Assembly (NCBI RefSeq): GCF_020521235.1
Contig: NZ_BLAY01000040.1
Span: 1-61,899 of the forward strand
Reading direction: 5' to 3'
DNA from: Microseira wollei NIES-4236
GTDB taxonomy: Bacteria; Cyanobacteriota; Cyanobacteriia; Cyanobacteriales; Aerosakkonemataceae
DNA: 61,899 nt
Shown here piece by piece: positions 1-8,720 of this stretch. The position numbers and the translations under genes were made by a program. The notes beneath the pieces are model-generated. The model was given only the letters and a program-made list of their open reading frames with translations. It searched no databases and was not told the origin of the DNA. The stretch's first letter is position 1; the number at the start of each line of letters is the position of its first letter.

Positions 1-192
1 GCAGTTGTGTCGTTGTTTATTAGACTTTTGGGGACTAAAGTCCCTACTACAAACATTAGTTAGTGCAGTTGTGTCGTTGTTTATTAGACTTTTGGGGACT
101 AAAGTCCCTACTACAAACATTAGTTAGTGCAGTTGTGTCGTTGTTTATTAGACTTTTGGGGACTAAAGTCCCTACTACAAACATTAGTTAGC
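1..192. repeat. three tandem copies of a 64-bp repeat
   Basis: Copies start at 1, 65 and 129 and are identical apart from the last base of the third. Each holds a small hairpin (GGGAC TAAA GTCCC) followed by a stretch ending in ACATTAGTTA. The third copy runs into the 3' end of the minus-strand gene at 188-1273 and supplies its stop codon. The array begins at the window edge, so more copies may lie outside. There are no variable spacers, so this is not CRISPR. Confidence 0.95.
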
Positions 193-1273
193 GAAGTTCT
201 GCTTGGCGGAGCGATCGGACGACGGCGTCACCGGCGCGATCGCCCATAAATTTCTCTTGGTCGTACCCCAACACAATTTGCCATGCGTCGTTAGGATACA
301 TATCTACCAACGGTAATGCAACATCGTCGATCATCCAGCGTCCGTGGCGTGAGTCTTCCCTAATGTGCAGTTCCCAATATCCCATCGCTGCTTCTGATAA
401 TCCCAAACGTTGCGCTGCGGCGAGATAATTTTTATAGATGGCGGGTCCTACTACTTCAAAATACGCCAGTCCGCCGTTGTAACGCAGGAAATAACGCTTG
501 CATTCTGTTAATAGAAAGTTATGATTAATGCTTGCTAATACTTCCCAGGGTACGATGTCAAAATATGCTTCTGGTTCGGTATTGAGTCCTAATTAGGCAA
601 GCATTTTGGCAAAAAAAGTAGAGTGTTTGCGAGTTAATTTGCCGCTGCCGTACTCTTCTAATAATACCCGCACTAAAGTACATTGTACTTCGTTGGCAGC
701 GCCTCCCAAAATGCGGGAAAGACGACTTGCTTCAACTAACCCGTCGAAGGATGCGATCGCCAGCAAATGTCGATACCCCGCTTCGCTCATTTCTGCGCGG
801 ATATATCTGCTATTTTCATTCAACGGCGGAGCGACATCATATGCGGCGCGTTCGATCAATGCTTGCTTGACATCGAGTTGCTTTAGTGCTTCTACGTCTA
901 TTTGTGCCAGTTCCCACTTTTGCCAGAAATACTCGATGCGATCGCGCACTATCCGCAAGTAACCAGACCTTTCGTTAGTATAGTTTCGCAGATCGTCGTA
1001 CCAAAACAGTTTTAGTCGGTTAATGCGATAAAGTACCCGCTGCAAAAAACGATGTGCTGCTTCGCTTTCTCCGGGTGCTTCTTGATAAGCAACTTGGATA
1101 GCACCATCGAGTATTCTGGCAAAATTTTCTGCTATTTCTGGCTGAATTTCCAGCGTATCTAAATCTTCCAATTCCAGCAGCGTTACAAATTGCTGCTCAG
1201 CTTCATGATAATCAACCGCTTGCAGTTGTTCCTTCCAGCTAGTCAGCGGCATCTGAACTACGTTGCTTTGCAT
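188..1273 (-). pseudogene. iron-containing redox enzyme (heme-oxygenase-like fold), split by one in-frame TAA
   Basis: The gene reads as one frame of 361 codons broken by a single TAA at 593-595. The first part (226 residues) is helical and ends FFAKMLA. The second part (134 residues) continues in the same frame as LGLNTEPEAYFDIVPWEVL and includes NHNFLLTE, then YWELHIRED followed by SRHGRW. These Glu/His/Asp-rich helices resemble the metal-binding helices of heme-oxygenase-like diiron oxidases (TENA/PqqC-like superfamily). Both halves look well conserved, so the break is probably recent; CAA (Gln) to TAA is the simplest change. It could be a sequencing error. The true stop lies inside the third copy of the 64-bp repeat. 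The substrate is not known. Confidence 0.72.
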
Positions 1274-1436
1274 TTAATCTTCCTTTTTCGCCCAACTAAT
1301 GTTGGTTCCCTGTCTCCACACTTATTTACAATAAACTTTCATTGGCGGTTACCGTATCTTTCTTTAGTAGCCATTTTGTAATTATTTTTACTAAATCTTT
1401 TGTTTAAATATATGACTTAAGGATGAGGCAGATATT

Positions 1437-1642
1437 AAAAAACCCGGTTTATTTAACAATACCTTCGCCTTGCATCCGACACCCTTAAGGGTGTCGCTAG
1501 ACAAACAAAGCCCGCCAGAGCGGGCTTTTAGAATTTCAGCCCGCTCTGGCGGGCTTTGTTTGTGTAGCCCCAGGCTTTAGCCTGGGGGATCTTGGCGTTT
1601 CAAAACATTGGCGAAGGTATTATTAGAGAAACCGGGTTTCTG
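1437..1642. repeat. nested hairpin element A
   Basis: From outside in: an AACCCGGTTT-type arm pair (about 1440 and 1630), a perfect 12-bp pair AATACCTTCGCC/GGCGAAGGTATT (1458-1469 and 1610-1621), a small hairpin around CACCCTTAAGGGTG (from 1480), a central perfect 26-bp inverted repeat (1501-1526 and 1538-1563, 11-base loop), and a CCCCAGGC/GCCTGGGG hairpin (1568-1587). The layout is like the elements at 26562 and 33901. It lies between two minus-strand genes and may also act as a transcription barrier. Confidence 0.9.
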
Positions 1643-1644
1643 TA

Positions 1645-1983
1645 TTACTCATCGCGCCCGTGAACTTGGGCGGGGGGAGAAGTTGCTTCAACGGCGGTAA
1701 ATGGTTCGAGAATTTTGTAAGTATGGGATGCACCTTTAGGCACAACCCAAGATGAACCGGGTTCAAGCAAAACCATTTGATTTTCGATATGTAATTCAGC
1801 GCGACCTTGAATTACATAACCGACGGTTTCATACTCGCGCTGAGTCGGTGGTTTGTCTTCACCAGGTTGCTCATCTTCCCAAAGGCGCATCGACAAGCTT
1901 TTTCCCGATGCGAGATATTTTTGCCCCATTTCTCCTTTTGGAGAATAGGCAGAATCAACTTTTTTAACGCTGGTATCGGTCAT
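1645..1983 (-). CDS. cupin-domain protein
   Basis: This 112-residue protein is a single small beta-barrel of the cupin type. The visible core is YETVGYVIQGRAELHIE (about residues 52-68), then LEPGSSWVVPKGASHTYKI (about 73-91), which corresponds to the usual G-x5-P-x-G-x2-H second cupin motif. Cupins of this size bind a metal or small ligand; the substrate cannot be told. The ATG at 1983 begins a clean frame. It is the most downstream member of a minus-strand run of stress-type genes (dehydrogenase, PfpI, DUF2267), with foldback repeats on both sides. Confidence 0.85.
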   Translation of the reverse strand: MTDTSVKKVDSAYSPKGEMGQKYLASGKSLSMRLWEDEQPGEDKPPTQREYETVGYVIQGRAELHIENQMVLLEPGSSWVVPKGASHTYKILEPFTAVEATSPPAQVHGRDE

Positions 1984-2000
1984 AAATTTATCCTGGGAAA

Positions 2001-2083
2001 ATGCTAATTGCTAATTGCTAATTGCTAATTGCTAATAGTTAAGAGTCAACGATTATTTTTGACTGTTAACTATTAGCAATTAC
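2001..2083. repeat. STRR heptamer foldback
   Basis: An array of GCTAATT heptamers (2003-2036) is followed by an inner inverted pair (AGTTAAGAGTCAA / TTGACTGTTAACT) and the inverse heptamers TTAGCAATTA. The whole can fold into one long imperfect hairpin between two co-directional genes. Confidence 0.9.
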
Positions 2084-2296
2084 CTAAGCTGCATTGTTGT
2101 AATTGACATCTACCCAGCAGCGGGGGAGTTCTTCACCGGAAGGAAAAATCAAATTATGCTTGGAATAGCCCTCTGGATCTTGTTCTTCTTGCCCTTCTTG
2201 AGTTTGTCCGGGGACTTTCTCTTTAGATGGGTTAATCAGTGTTTGAACATCAAGGACTTCTACTAAAGTGCCAGATTCTTTGTGTTTGAGTAACAT
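2084..2296 (-). CDS. conserved hypothetical small protein
   Basis: A 70-residue soluble protein beginning MLLKHKESGTLVEVLDVQTL, with an acidic middle (EEQDPEGYSKHNLIFPSGE) and an ending WVDVNYNNAA. I recognise it as a small cyanobacterial family, sometimes labelled acetyltransferase in databases without a real GNAT fold; I see no catalytic motif. A CCAGGAGG-like ribosome site lies just upstream of the ATG. It sits between the cupin gene and the alcohol dehydrogenase gene in the same orientation. Confidence 0.7.
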   Translation of the reverse strand: MLLKHKESGTLVEVLDVQTLINPSKEKVPGQTQEGQEEQDPEGYSKHNLIFPSGEELPRCWVDVNYNNAA

Positions 2297-2310
2297 AAAA
2301 CCTCCTGGGT

Positions 2311-2358
2311 AATGGGTAATGGGTCAATTAGCTATTAGCAATTAGCTATTAGCTATTA
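2311..2358. repeat. short STRR-like array
   Basis: Two TAATGGG units followed by TAGCTATTAGCAATTAGC-type units fill the gap between the small protein gene and the dehydrogenase gene. The last three bases are the dehydrogenase stop codon, so this repeat also touches a gene end. Confidence 0.8.
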
Positions 2359-3525
2359 TGGTTTCAACACAACTTTGATGCAGTTATCTTTTTTGTGTTT
2401 GAAAATTTCGTAGCCGTGGGGCGCTTCGTCTAATTTCAGGCGATGGGTAATCACAAATGATGGGTCAATTTCACCGTTTTGAATCCGTTCTAACAAAGGT
2501 TTCAAATATCTGTGGACGTGGGTTTGTCCCATTTTGAAAGTTAACCCTTTGTTGAACGCTGCACCCATGGGAATTTTGTCTAAAAAGCCGCCGTAAACGC
2601 CTGGGATCGAGACATTTCCGCCTTTACGACAGGTGAGTATTACTTGACGCAAAGCGGTGGGTCGGTCGGTTTCTAAACGTACCGCTTGCTTGACTCGGTC
2701 GTAGAGGTAATCGCTATTTGTACCGTGGGCTTCCATGCCAACGGCGTCGATACAAGCGTCGGGACCTCTGCCGCCGGTCATTTCTTTTACGGCTTCACCC
2801 GGATCGATTTCTTCGTAATTAATAACTTCGGCTTTGCATTGTTCTTTTGCCATTTGTAGGCGTTCGGGAATGCGGTCGATGGCAATGACTCTTTCGGCCC
2901 CTAACATATAGGCACTTTTAATAGCAAATTGTCCTACCGGGCCGCATCCCCAAACGGCTACGGTATCCCCTGGTTTAATGTTGCAATTTTCTGCTGCCAT
3001 GTAGCCGGTGGGAAAGATATCGGTGAGGAATAATACTTGCTCGTCGGTTAAACCATCGGGTATTTTGAGGCAGCCAACATCGGCAAAGGGGACTCTGGCA
3101 TATTCGGCTTGTCCGCCTGCATAACCGCCGAATAAATGTGAGTAACCAAATAATCCGGCTGGGGAATGACCCATTTGTTTTTCTGCCATCCAAGCGTTGG
3201 GGTTGCTGTTATCGCAGATCGACCACAAATCGCGATTGCAGAAAAAGCAATTGCCGCAGGAAATCGTGAAGGGAACGACGACGCGATCGCCGATTTTTAA
3301 ATTCTTCACTTGCGACCCAACTTCGACCACCTCTCCCATAAATTCGTGACCCAAAATATCCCCTTTCTGCATCGTTGGGATAAACCCATCGTAGATATGC
3401 AAATCCGAGCCGCAAATCGCAGTTGAGGTAATTTTGATCATCGCATCGCGGGGATTTAATATTTTCGGGTCGGGAACCGTCTCGACGCGCACGTCGTTCG
3501 CACCATGCCAGCAAACAGCTTTCAT
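2356..3525 (-). CDS. zinc-dependent alcohol dehydrogenase (glutathione-independent formaldehyde dehydrogenase type)
   Basis: This 389-residue protein is a medium-chain zinc dehydrogenase. The catalytic zinc site is seen in [10 protein letters not shown] (Cys38) and GHEFMGEV. The structural zinc loop is [15 protein letters not shown]. The NAD-binding turn is [11 protein letters not shown] (about residues 187-197), followed by the acidic end of the second strand at AIDRIPERL. The insert with [10 protein letters not shown] and the length match the glutathione-independent formaldehyde dehydrogenase-like branch; true substrate (formaldehyde, other aldehyde or alcohol) is unproven. It starts 24 bases after the phosphoribosyltransferase gene ends and is probably cotranscribed with it. 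Confidence 0.92.
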   Translation of the reverse strand: MKAVCWHGANDVRVETVPDPKILNPRDAMIKITSTAICGSDLHIYDGFIPTMQKGDILGHEFMGEVVEVGSQVKNLKIGDRVVVPFTISCGNCFFCNRDLWSICDNSNPNAWMAEKQMGHSPAGLFGYSHLFGGYAGGQAEYARVPFADVGCLKIPDGLTDEQVLFLTDIFPTGYMAAENCNIKPGDTVAVWGCGPVGQFAIKSAYMLGAERVIAIDRIPERLQMAKEQCKAEVINYEEIDPGEAVKEMTGGRGPDACIDAVGMEAHGTNSDYLYDRVKQAVRLETDRPTALRQVILTCRKGGNVSIPGVYGGFLDKIPMGAAFNKGLTFKMGQTHVHRYLKPLLERIQNGEIDPSFVITHRLKLDEAPHGYEIFKHKKDNCIKVVLKP

Positions 3526-3549
3526 TTTGTTTCTTTTCCTTTATTTGAA

Positions 3550-4203
3550 TCAGGCTGCGAGTTGACTTTGGTTAGCTAACTCAAGTATTTGTTGCACTTG
3601 TTGGTCTGCGATCGCCGGGAATTTATAGTACCAAGCCCTTAATGCATATAAACGTTCTGGTGTCAAGAGGCAAAAAATTTCGTCCACTTCGGGTCGCAAT
3701 TGAGCGTAAGTTTTAGCGGGGGCGACGGGGACGGCGATGACGATCTTCTTAGCTTCCTGCTGTCGGAGTGCCAAAATCGCTGCGCGCATGGTAGCTCCGG
3801 TGGCGATGCCGTCATCGACGAGAATGATTGTACTGTCGTAAACGTCGAGCGATCGCCGATTACCCCGGTACACCAACTCGCGGCGTTGCAATTCCCAGCG
3901 TTCTCTGTACGCCACGCGCTCAACGATCCCACATCGGATGCGATGAGCCGCGACGACTTCCGAGTTGATGACGCGGAAGCCACCGCTGGCGATCGCACCC
4001 ATCGCCAAATCCTCGCAGCCGGGAACCCCCAACTTTTGCACCAGAAACACATCCAAAGGCGCATTCAGCGCAACTGCCACTTCATAGGCGACTGGAACTC
4101 CACCGCGAGGTAATGCCAGCACCAAAACATCCCGACGATTGGCGTAAGCAGATAACTGGTTTGCCAACATTTGCCCCGCTGCGGTTCGATCTTTAAATTG
4201 CAT
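3550..4203 (-). CDS. phosphoribosyltransferase-domain protein
   Basis: 217 residues of type I phosphoribosyltransferase fold. The PRPP-binding loop is visible as IILVDDGIATGATMRAAI (about residues 126-143). The N-terminal half carries RRDVLVLALPRGGVPVAYEVA, typical of the stand-alone PRT-like proteins found beside stress genes in bacteria, not of purine or pyrimidine salvage enzymes. The true substrate is unknown. The start ATG at 4203 gives MQFKDRTAAGQMLANQL, the usual N-terminus of this group. It precedes the dehydrogenase gene by 24 bases. Confidence 0.88.
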   Translation of the reverse strand: MQFKDRTAAGQMLANQLSAYANRRDVLVLALPRGGVPVAYEVAVALNAPLDVFLVQKLGVPGCEDLAMGAIASGGFRVINSEVVAAHRIRCGIVERVAYRERWELQRRELVYRGNRRSLDVYDSTIILVDDGIATGATMRAAILALRQQEAKKIVIAVPVAPAKTYAQLRPEVDEIFCLLTPERLYALRAWYYKFPAIADQQVQQILELANQSQLAA

Positions 4204-4320
4204 TATTAATTACAGATGAAAAAAACAGTTCAATTTTAAATTTAAGCTGGCACAGAGATTAAATTCTTCAATTTTTTGTCCGCGAGCTTAAGTTTTCACC
4301 TGCAATCTTTAAGCAATTGT

Positions 4321-5427
4321 TCACGCAGCCGTTACAGCCGCGCCAGTAGAGGGTTTAGCTGGCTTGGTGATTGCCCCGGCGAACCGCTGACGGTAAAGTT
4401 CGGCAAAACGCCGCTCGTACTCAGACAAATCTGCTTCAATTTGAGTGAATAATCTCACCGTCACCGGGTCGGTTAACTTGAGCATCAGGTTATAAACATC
4501 AACCACACCCGTTTGAATATCGCCCAGTGCGCGACGCATCATAGCCATGTCGTCGCTACCTTGAAGCGAGGTTTGCAACTTCGCCAAAGTATCGGCAGCT
4601 TGAGCCGGTAAAGAGGGTTTTTCGCCCAATTCATTGAGCCGATCTTCCAGCATTTGAATGTGATGCTGTTTATTTTGAACTATCTCTTGAAGCAGGCGAC
4701 GCACTTCGAAATCCGAGGTTTTTTCAGCATAATGTTGAAATGCTTCGTGGGAATAACGCTCCCCAGCCAAGGCAGTATTAATTGCGCTGACAATTTCGCC
4801 TTTAGTCGATCCGCCCCAAGCATCCGCGAGTTTCCACCATTCGGCATTTGTATCGCTTTCATCAGGCAGTGCAGCTTCTTTGCCGCCGTAACCCAAACGA
4901 CTTAAAATCGCCGTGGTAAAAATCGCTAAATCGCTCGGTTGTCTGGAAGTAATTAAATTTCCATCTACTACCAAAGGCTCGTTGATATAATGCGCCCCGG
5001 CATTTTGCATATCCTTGCGAATCGCCCGAAATCCGGTGGCATTTTTACCTTTAAGTAAATCGCCTTCAATCAAAACTTGCGGTCCGTGACAAACAGCAGC
5101 AATCAATTTTCCTTGCTGCATAGCTGACCGCACAAATTGCACCGTATTTGGATTAACTCGCATCCGATCCGGTGCCATTCCGCCAGGAATAATAACCGCA
5201 TCGAATTCTTCAGCGCTTGCTTCCGTTGTCGTTGCATCAGCTTTCAGCGAAACTTTGCCCTGCTTGCCCTTATAATCCTCATTCCTGCGCGAACCGAGGA
5301 CAACTACATCGATTCCCGCCATTTTTAGGGCTTTATAAGGAATTTGAAACTCAGCATCTTCAACCCCGTGTTCTAACAGGATGGCAACGCGCTTTTGAGA
5401 GCCTTGATGGTTTGATATCATATTCAT
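4321..5427 (-). CDS. DJ-1/PfpI-family domain fused to a ferritin-like domain
   Basis: This 368-residue protein has two domains. Residues about 12-180 form a PfpI/DJ-1 glutamine-amidotransferase-like domain with the nucleophile elbow AAVCHGPQVLI (Cys113-His114) and the upstream acid in EDAEF. Residues about 210-350 are helical and resemble a rubrerythrin/ferritin-like bundle (ALAGERYSHEAFQHYAEK, then QNKQHHIQMLEDRLNELGE). PfpI-family proteins are linked to protease, deglycase or chaperone roles in stress; the bundle may bind iron or act as a scaffold. The fusion suggests an oxidative or desiccation stress function. It is followed 117 bases later by the phosphoribosyltransferase gene. Confidence 0.85.
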   Translation of the reverse strand: MNMISNHQGSQKRVAILLEHGVEDAEFQIPYKALKMAGIDVVVLGSRRNEDYKGKQGKVSLKADATTTEASAEEFDAVIIPGGMAPDRMRVNPNTVQFVRSAMQQGKLIAAVCHGPQVLIEGDLLKGKNATGFRAIRKDMQNAGAHYINEPLVVDGNLITSRQPSDLAIFTTAILSRLGYGGKEAALPDESDTNAEWWKLADAWGGSTKGEIVSAINTALAGERYSHEAFQHYAEKTSDFEVRRLLQEIVQNKQHHIQMLEDRLNELGEKPSLPAQAADTLAKLQTSLQGSDDMAMMRRALGDIQTGVVDVYNLMLKLTDPVTVRLFTQIEADLSEYERRFAELYRQRFAGAITKPAKPSTGAAVTAA

Positions 5428-5432
5428 TCCTC

Positions 5433-5519
5433 GCTAATTGCTAATTGCTAATTGCTAATTGCTAATTGCTAATTGCCAACAATAAAATTAGCAATTAACC
5501 ATTAGCAATTAGCAATTAC
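5433..5519. repeat. STRR heptamer foldback
   Basis: Six TAATTGC heptamers (5433-5475) face the inverse units TTAGCAATTA (5488-5517) across a short AT-rich loop, giving a long hairpin between the PfpI-fusion gene and the DUF2267 gene. It reaches the DUF2267 stop codon. Confidence 0.9.
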
Positions 5520-5905
5520 GATATGTTCGTTACAGCAAACAACTCTTCGTAATCGGGTGAAAAATTGGCGCGGACATCGGCAAATTCACCGGGAGTAACC
5601 CCTTGCTGCAAAACTGTAAATACTGCCCTGACATGCATCGCAGCAACATTTGGTTCTACCCCTTCTTTATCCGCTACGCGCTGATAGAATTCTTTGAGCG
5701 AGAAAGCTTGACCGTTTTCACCTTCTCTACCGCGCAAATACTGTCCTAACTCTTGCGGCAGTTGGGAGGCTAAATCTTTGGCTTCATCGCCTACAATGCG
5801 TTCGGCAAGTACTTCAAAAGTGGCGCGGGTAGCACGCTCAGCTTCTTCACGCGAATCAAGCTGAGCGACGCTTTGAACCTGTTTGAGAAACTCGTCGCGT
5901 TTCAT
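5516..5905 (-). CDS. DUF2267 domain protein
   Basis: 129 residues, all helical. The start MKRDEFLKQVQSVAQL, the central LPQELGQYLRG and the later FYQRVADKEGV are the typical marks of DUF2267, a small soluble family common in stress-gene clusters whose function is unknown. The full family length is present. It heads the minus-strand run 5905 to 1645. An intergenic region of about 150 bases separates it from the divergent gene at 6058; promoters of both must lie there. Confidence 0.88.
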   Translation of the reverse strand: MKRDEFLKQVQSVAQLDSREEAERATRATFEVLAERIVGDEAKDLASQLPQELGQYLRGREGENGQAFSLKEFYQRVADKEGVEPNVAAMHVRAVFTVLQQGVTPGEFADVRANFSPDYEELFAVTNIS

Positions 5906-6057
5906 GATCTTTAACTTGTCCCCGATACGCTTCTAAGCGTAGGCATTACTCGGAAAATCTTCTTCGCTCTAAAGTGATAGATTTGGTTTCGGTCTAAAGA
6001 GATAGGTAGGCAAGGCCGGTAAAAACTAAGCTAAAAAAGGGGAAAGGAGCAAGTTTT

Positions 6058-6537
6058 ATGGCAAAGAAAGCAAAATCTTCTACAACTGGTGGTTTGTCCG
6101 ACGAACTGGAATCTAATATCGGTTTAAATATAATGCCTCCAGATACAGAGGACGCGGAAGAGGAACCGCAAATTAGCGATCTGCCGCAGGAAATTACCGA
6201 ATCTTATGGAACCGGGGTTAAAGACGAGCCTGGTTACAATATTGGCAGGCGCAGATTGCGGGATGAAATGCAACAATATACCTCAACTAACCCTGAATTA
6301 ACTGGCGGCGATATCGATGCTGCTTGGGAACAAGCAGAAGCAGTAGGTGACGAGGCGGTAGGTGGAACAGTTGCGACTCCGGATCAAGATATTGTTGACG
6401 ATCTGGGCAAAGCTGTTGGTACAGAAATGCACGATAAAGAAGACTATTACGGTTTTGATAAGTACGAAACTCGCGACGATCGCAGGTGGGAATTAGATCC
6501 GGCGTCTTCTGATGATTATGAGGAACGGAGGGAATAG
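6058..6537 (+). CDS. DUF6335-like acidic protein
   Basis: 159 residues, strongly acidic and low in hydrophobics, probably partly disordered. The core EITESYGTGVKDEPGYNIG and the following TSTNPELTGGDIDAAWEQA correspond to the cyanobacterial family I know as DUF6335; the function is unknown. A clear ribosome site (AAAGGAG, 11 bases upstream) supports the ATG at 6058. It is divergent from the DUF2267 gene, and the two families often occur among stress genes. Confidence 0.8.
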   Translation: MAKKAKSSTTGGLSDELESNIGLNIMPPDTEDAEEEPQISDLPQEITESYGTGVKDEPGYNIGRRRLRDEMQQYTSTNPELTGGDIDAAWEQAEAVGDEAVGGTVATPDQDIVDDLGKAVGTEMHDKEDYYGFDKYETRDDRRWELDPASSDDYEERRE

Positions 6538-6538
6538 G

Positions 6539-6820
6539 TAATTGCTAATGGCTAATGGCTAATTGCTAATGGCTAATTGCTAATTGCTAATGGCTAATGG
6601 CTAATTGCTAATGGCTAATTGCTAATGGCTAATTGCTAATTGCTAATGGCTAATTGCTAATTGCTAATGGCTAATTGCTAATTGCTAATTTAGGACTTAC
6701 GCACGACGGGGTCATCACCTTTGTTTCGACCTAGCTGTCATAGAAACCCGCAATATGCCCCTAAATCCTGTAATTGTTTCTTCCATTAGCCATTAGCCAT
6801 TAGCCATTAGCCATTAGCCA
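6539..6820. repeat. long STRR heptamer array with inverse arm
   Basis: About 21 heptamers of the TAATTGC/TAATGGC type (6539-6690) are followed by a half copy of the TAGGACTTACGCA / CACCTTTGTTTCGACC element (6691-6735) and then inverse heptamers CCATTAG (6783-6818). The arms could pair. The inverse arm contains the stop codon of murD at 6814-6816. Confidence 0.92.
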
Positions 6821-8157
6821 GCCAATTTCTGACAAATTTCCCGAAAATTGTCGCCTCGATGTTCAAAGCTTTGATATTGATCGAAACTTGCACAAGCGGG
6901 AGATAGCAACACCACTTTGGCTTGATATTGTTTGGCTAATTCTGCTCCTCTGGGTACGGCGCGTTCCATTGTTTCGACTATTTCGTAATTGGAATAGCCA
7001 ACTTCTTCCAATCTTTTGGCAAATGCTGCTGCTGCATCGCCGATGAGTAAAACGGCGGCGGCTTTGGCTTTAATTTTTTCTAGCCACTTGGTATCATCAC
7101 CGGCTTTTGCTTCTCCGCCTGCGATTAAAATTGCGGGTGCAGAAACAGAATTTAACCCGACTTCGGCGGCGTCGTAGTTGGTGGCTTTGCTGTCGTTAAT
7201 AAAGTCAATTCCTTCCCAAGTGCAGATGTGTTCGAGGCGGTGGGAAACTCCGGGGAAGTTGGCAATGGCAGATGCGATCGCATCCTTCCCTATCCCCGCC
7301 AAGCAAGCTGCTGCAACTGCCATTAACAGGTTTTGTTGATTGTGTTCTCCCACCATCCGCAAGGAGGTTGCGGGAAGAATTTCTTCTCCTTCAAATACTA
7401 CCCAACCATTCTCAATATAAGCGCCTTTTGAGTTAATTAAATCCGCTTTCCCTTTGACACTCGTCCAGTAAGCATTGGTAAAACGCGCCGGTGCATTTTT
7501 TTGCAAATACGGGTCATCGCCGTTGAAAATTTGTACCTCGGCTTGCGTTAATAAATGCGCTTTGATGTTGTAATAATTCTCTAAAGTTTTGTGGCGACTC
7601 AAGTGATCCGGCGTGAAGGTTGTCCAAACAGCAATACGCGGCGCCACTGCTGCTGAAGATTCGATTTGATAGCTGCTAATTTCCGCAATTACCCAATCGG
7701 GTTTTTTATCTGCTAAGGCTAGTTCGCAAGCAGCGTAGCCGATGTTACCGCAAGCGGGAGCGTAAAATCCAGCGGCTGCAAAAATAGCGGCAATTAAAGC
7801 GGTGGTAGTTGTTTTTCCGTTCGTTCCGGTAATGCCAACCCAAGGAATATTATTTAAATATCGCCACGCTAATTCCATTTCGCCGATAGTTTCTATTCCC
7901 AATTCTCTGGCGCGAATTAAAGCTGGAATATCCCAAGGAACGCCGGGACTAACTACGATGAGGTTATCAGAAGTATCGGGTTCAAAAGAATAGCCTAACT
8001 TGACCGTAATTCCACCATCGACAAGTTGCTGTTGCTGTTGTTGAAACGCGGGGGAGTTTTTGAGATCGCTCAATGTCACTGAGTATCCTTCCCGTTTTAG
8101 CAGTTTTGCCGCAGCAATTCCCGATCTCCCCAAACCAATGATATGAGCGTTAGGCAT
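6814..8157 (-). CDS. murD: UDP-N-acetylmuramoylalanine--D-glutamate ligase
   Basis: MurD adds D-glutamate to UDP-MurNAc-L-Ala in the cytoplasmic stage of peptidoglycan synthesis. From ATG 8157 the protein has 447 residues, the normal length. Visible marks: N-terminal nucleotide fold [15 protein letters not shown], the ATP loop [14 protein letters not shown], the Mur-ligase motif EISSYQIE, the HxxR-type [21 protein letters not shown] in the C-terminal domain and [11 protein letters not shown] near the end. The frame is open 11 codons further up to a TTG, but [13 protein letters not shown] is the expected N-terminus, with AGGGGAAAC upstream. The stop codon lies inside a heptamer array, so the repeat has reached the gene end. 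Confidence 0.97.
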   Translation of the reverse strand: MPNAHIIGLGRSGIAAAKLLKREGYSVTLSDLKNSPAFQQQQQQLVDGGITVKLGYSFEPDTSDNLIVVSPGVPWDIPALIRARELGIETIGEMELAWRYLNNIPWVGITGTNGKTTTTALIAAIFAAAGFYAPACGNIGYAACELALADKKPDWVIAEISSYQIESSAAVAPRIAVWTTFTPDHLSRHKTLENYYNIKAHLLTQAEVQIFNGDDPYLQKNAPARFTNAYWTSVKGKADLINSKGAYIENGWVVFEGEEILPATSLRMVGEHNQQNLLMAVAAACLAGIGKDAIASAIANFPGVSHRLEHICTWEGIDFINDSKATNYDAAEVGLNSVSAPAILIAGGEAKAGDDTKWLEKIKAKAAAVLLIGDAAAAFAKRLEEVGYSNYEIVETMERAVPRGAELAKQYQAKVVLLSPACASFDQYQSFEHRGDNFREICQKLAG

Positions 8158-8203
8158 AGACTGTGTTTTAGTTTCCCCTGATCGACGCAACCTTTATCCT
8201 ACC

Positions 8204-8336
8204 GTCCGTTGTCAGTTTTGTAGGGACACGGCGTAGAATAATTTTGACTTTTACCATCCATTGTCAGTTTTGTAGGGACACGGCGGAGAGTAATTTTGAC
8301 TTTTCCCATCCATGTTGTATAGTGCCGTGTCCCTAC
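8204..8336. repeat. 52-bp direct repeat with inverted third part
   Basis: Two copies of a 52-bp unit containing TTGTAGGGACACGGCG are followed by an inverted GCCGTGTCCCTAC at 8323-8335, so the last part can pair with either copy. It lies between the divergent murD and kinase genes. Confidence 0.88.
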
Positions 8337-8430
8337 AGCCAGAAATTTAAGGCTTTTATTTCTGGGCGGCGGGGCCTATTTATACCAGTTTTCGGGTAAT
8401 TTGTCAAATATATTTCATTTTTCAGGATGC

Positions 8431-8482
8431 GATCGCCTAGCGTGGGCGGTCTGGCAGATCGCCTAGCGTGGGCGGTCTGGCA
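8431..8482. repeat. 26-bp tandem duplication containing a half HIP1 site
   Basis: GATCGCCTAGCGTGGGCGG followed by TCTGGCA occurs twice in a row, then a third GATCGC. It sits about 240 bases upstream of the kinase start codon. Confidence 0.9.
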
Positions 8483-8720
8483 GATCGCTCCTTCGACAAG
8501 AGAATCTTGAAAAAACCTATGGTACGATAGGATAATATTTTTATTTTACTAAAATTTAGTTGTTCTTACCTTACCAACACTTTTGTTAACCGATCATACA
8601 AAACAATCGCTTCTAAATTTCACTGTAACGCCCAATTCGGGATCAAGCAGCAGCCGAATAACAAGGCAATTGGGGCATCCGCTCGTAAATTACCGTGACG
8701 TTCAATTATCAATTATCTCA

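Noticed and set aside
1-192. Possible CRISPR array
   Set aside because: The three 64-bp units are identical with no variable spacers and no cas genes nearby; it is a plain tandem repeat.
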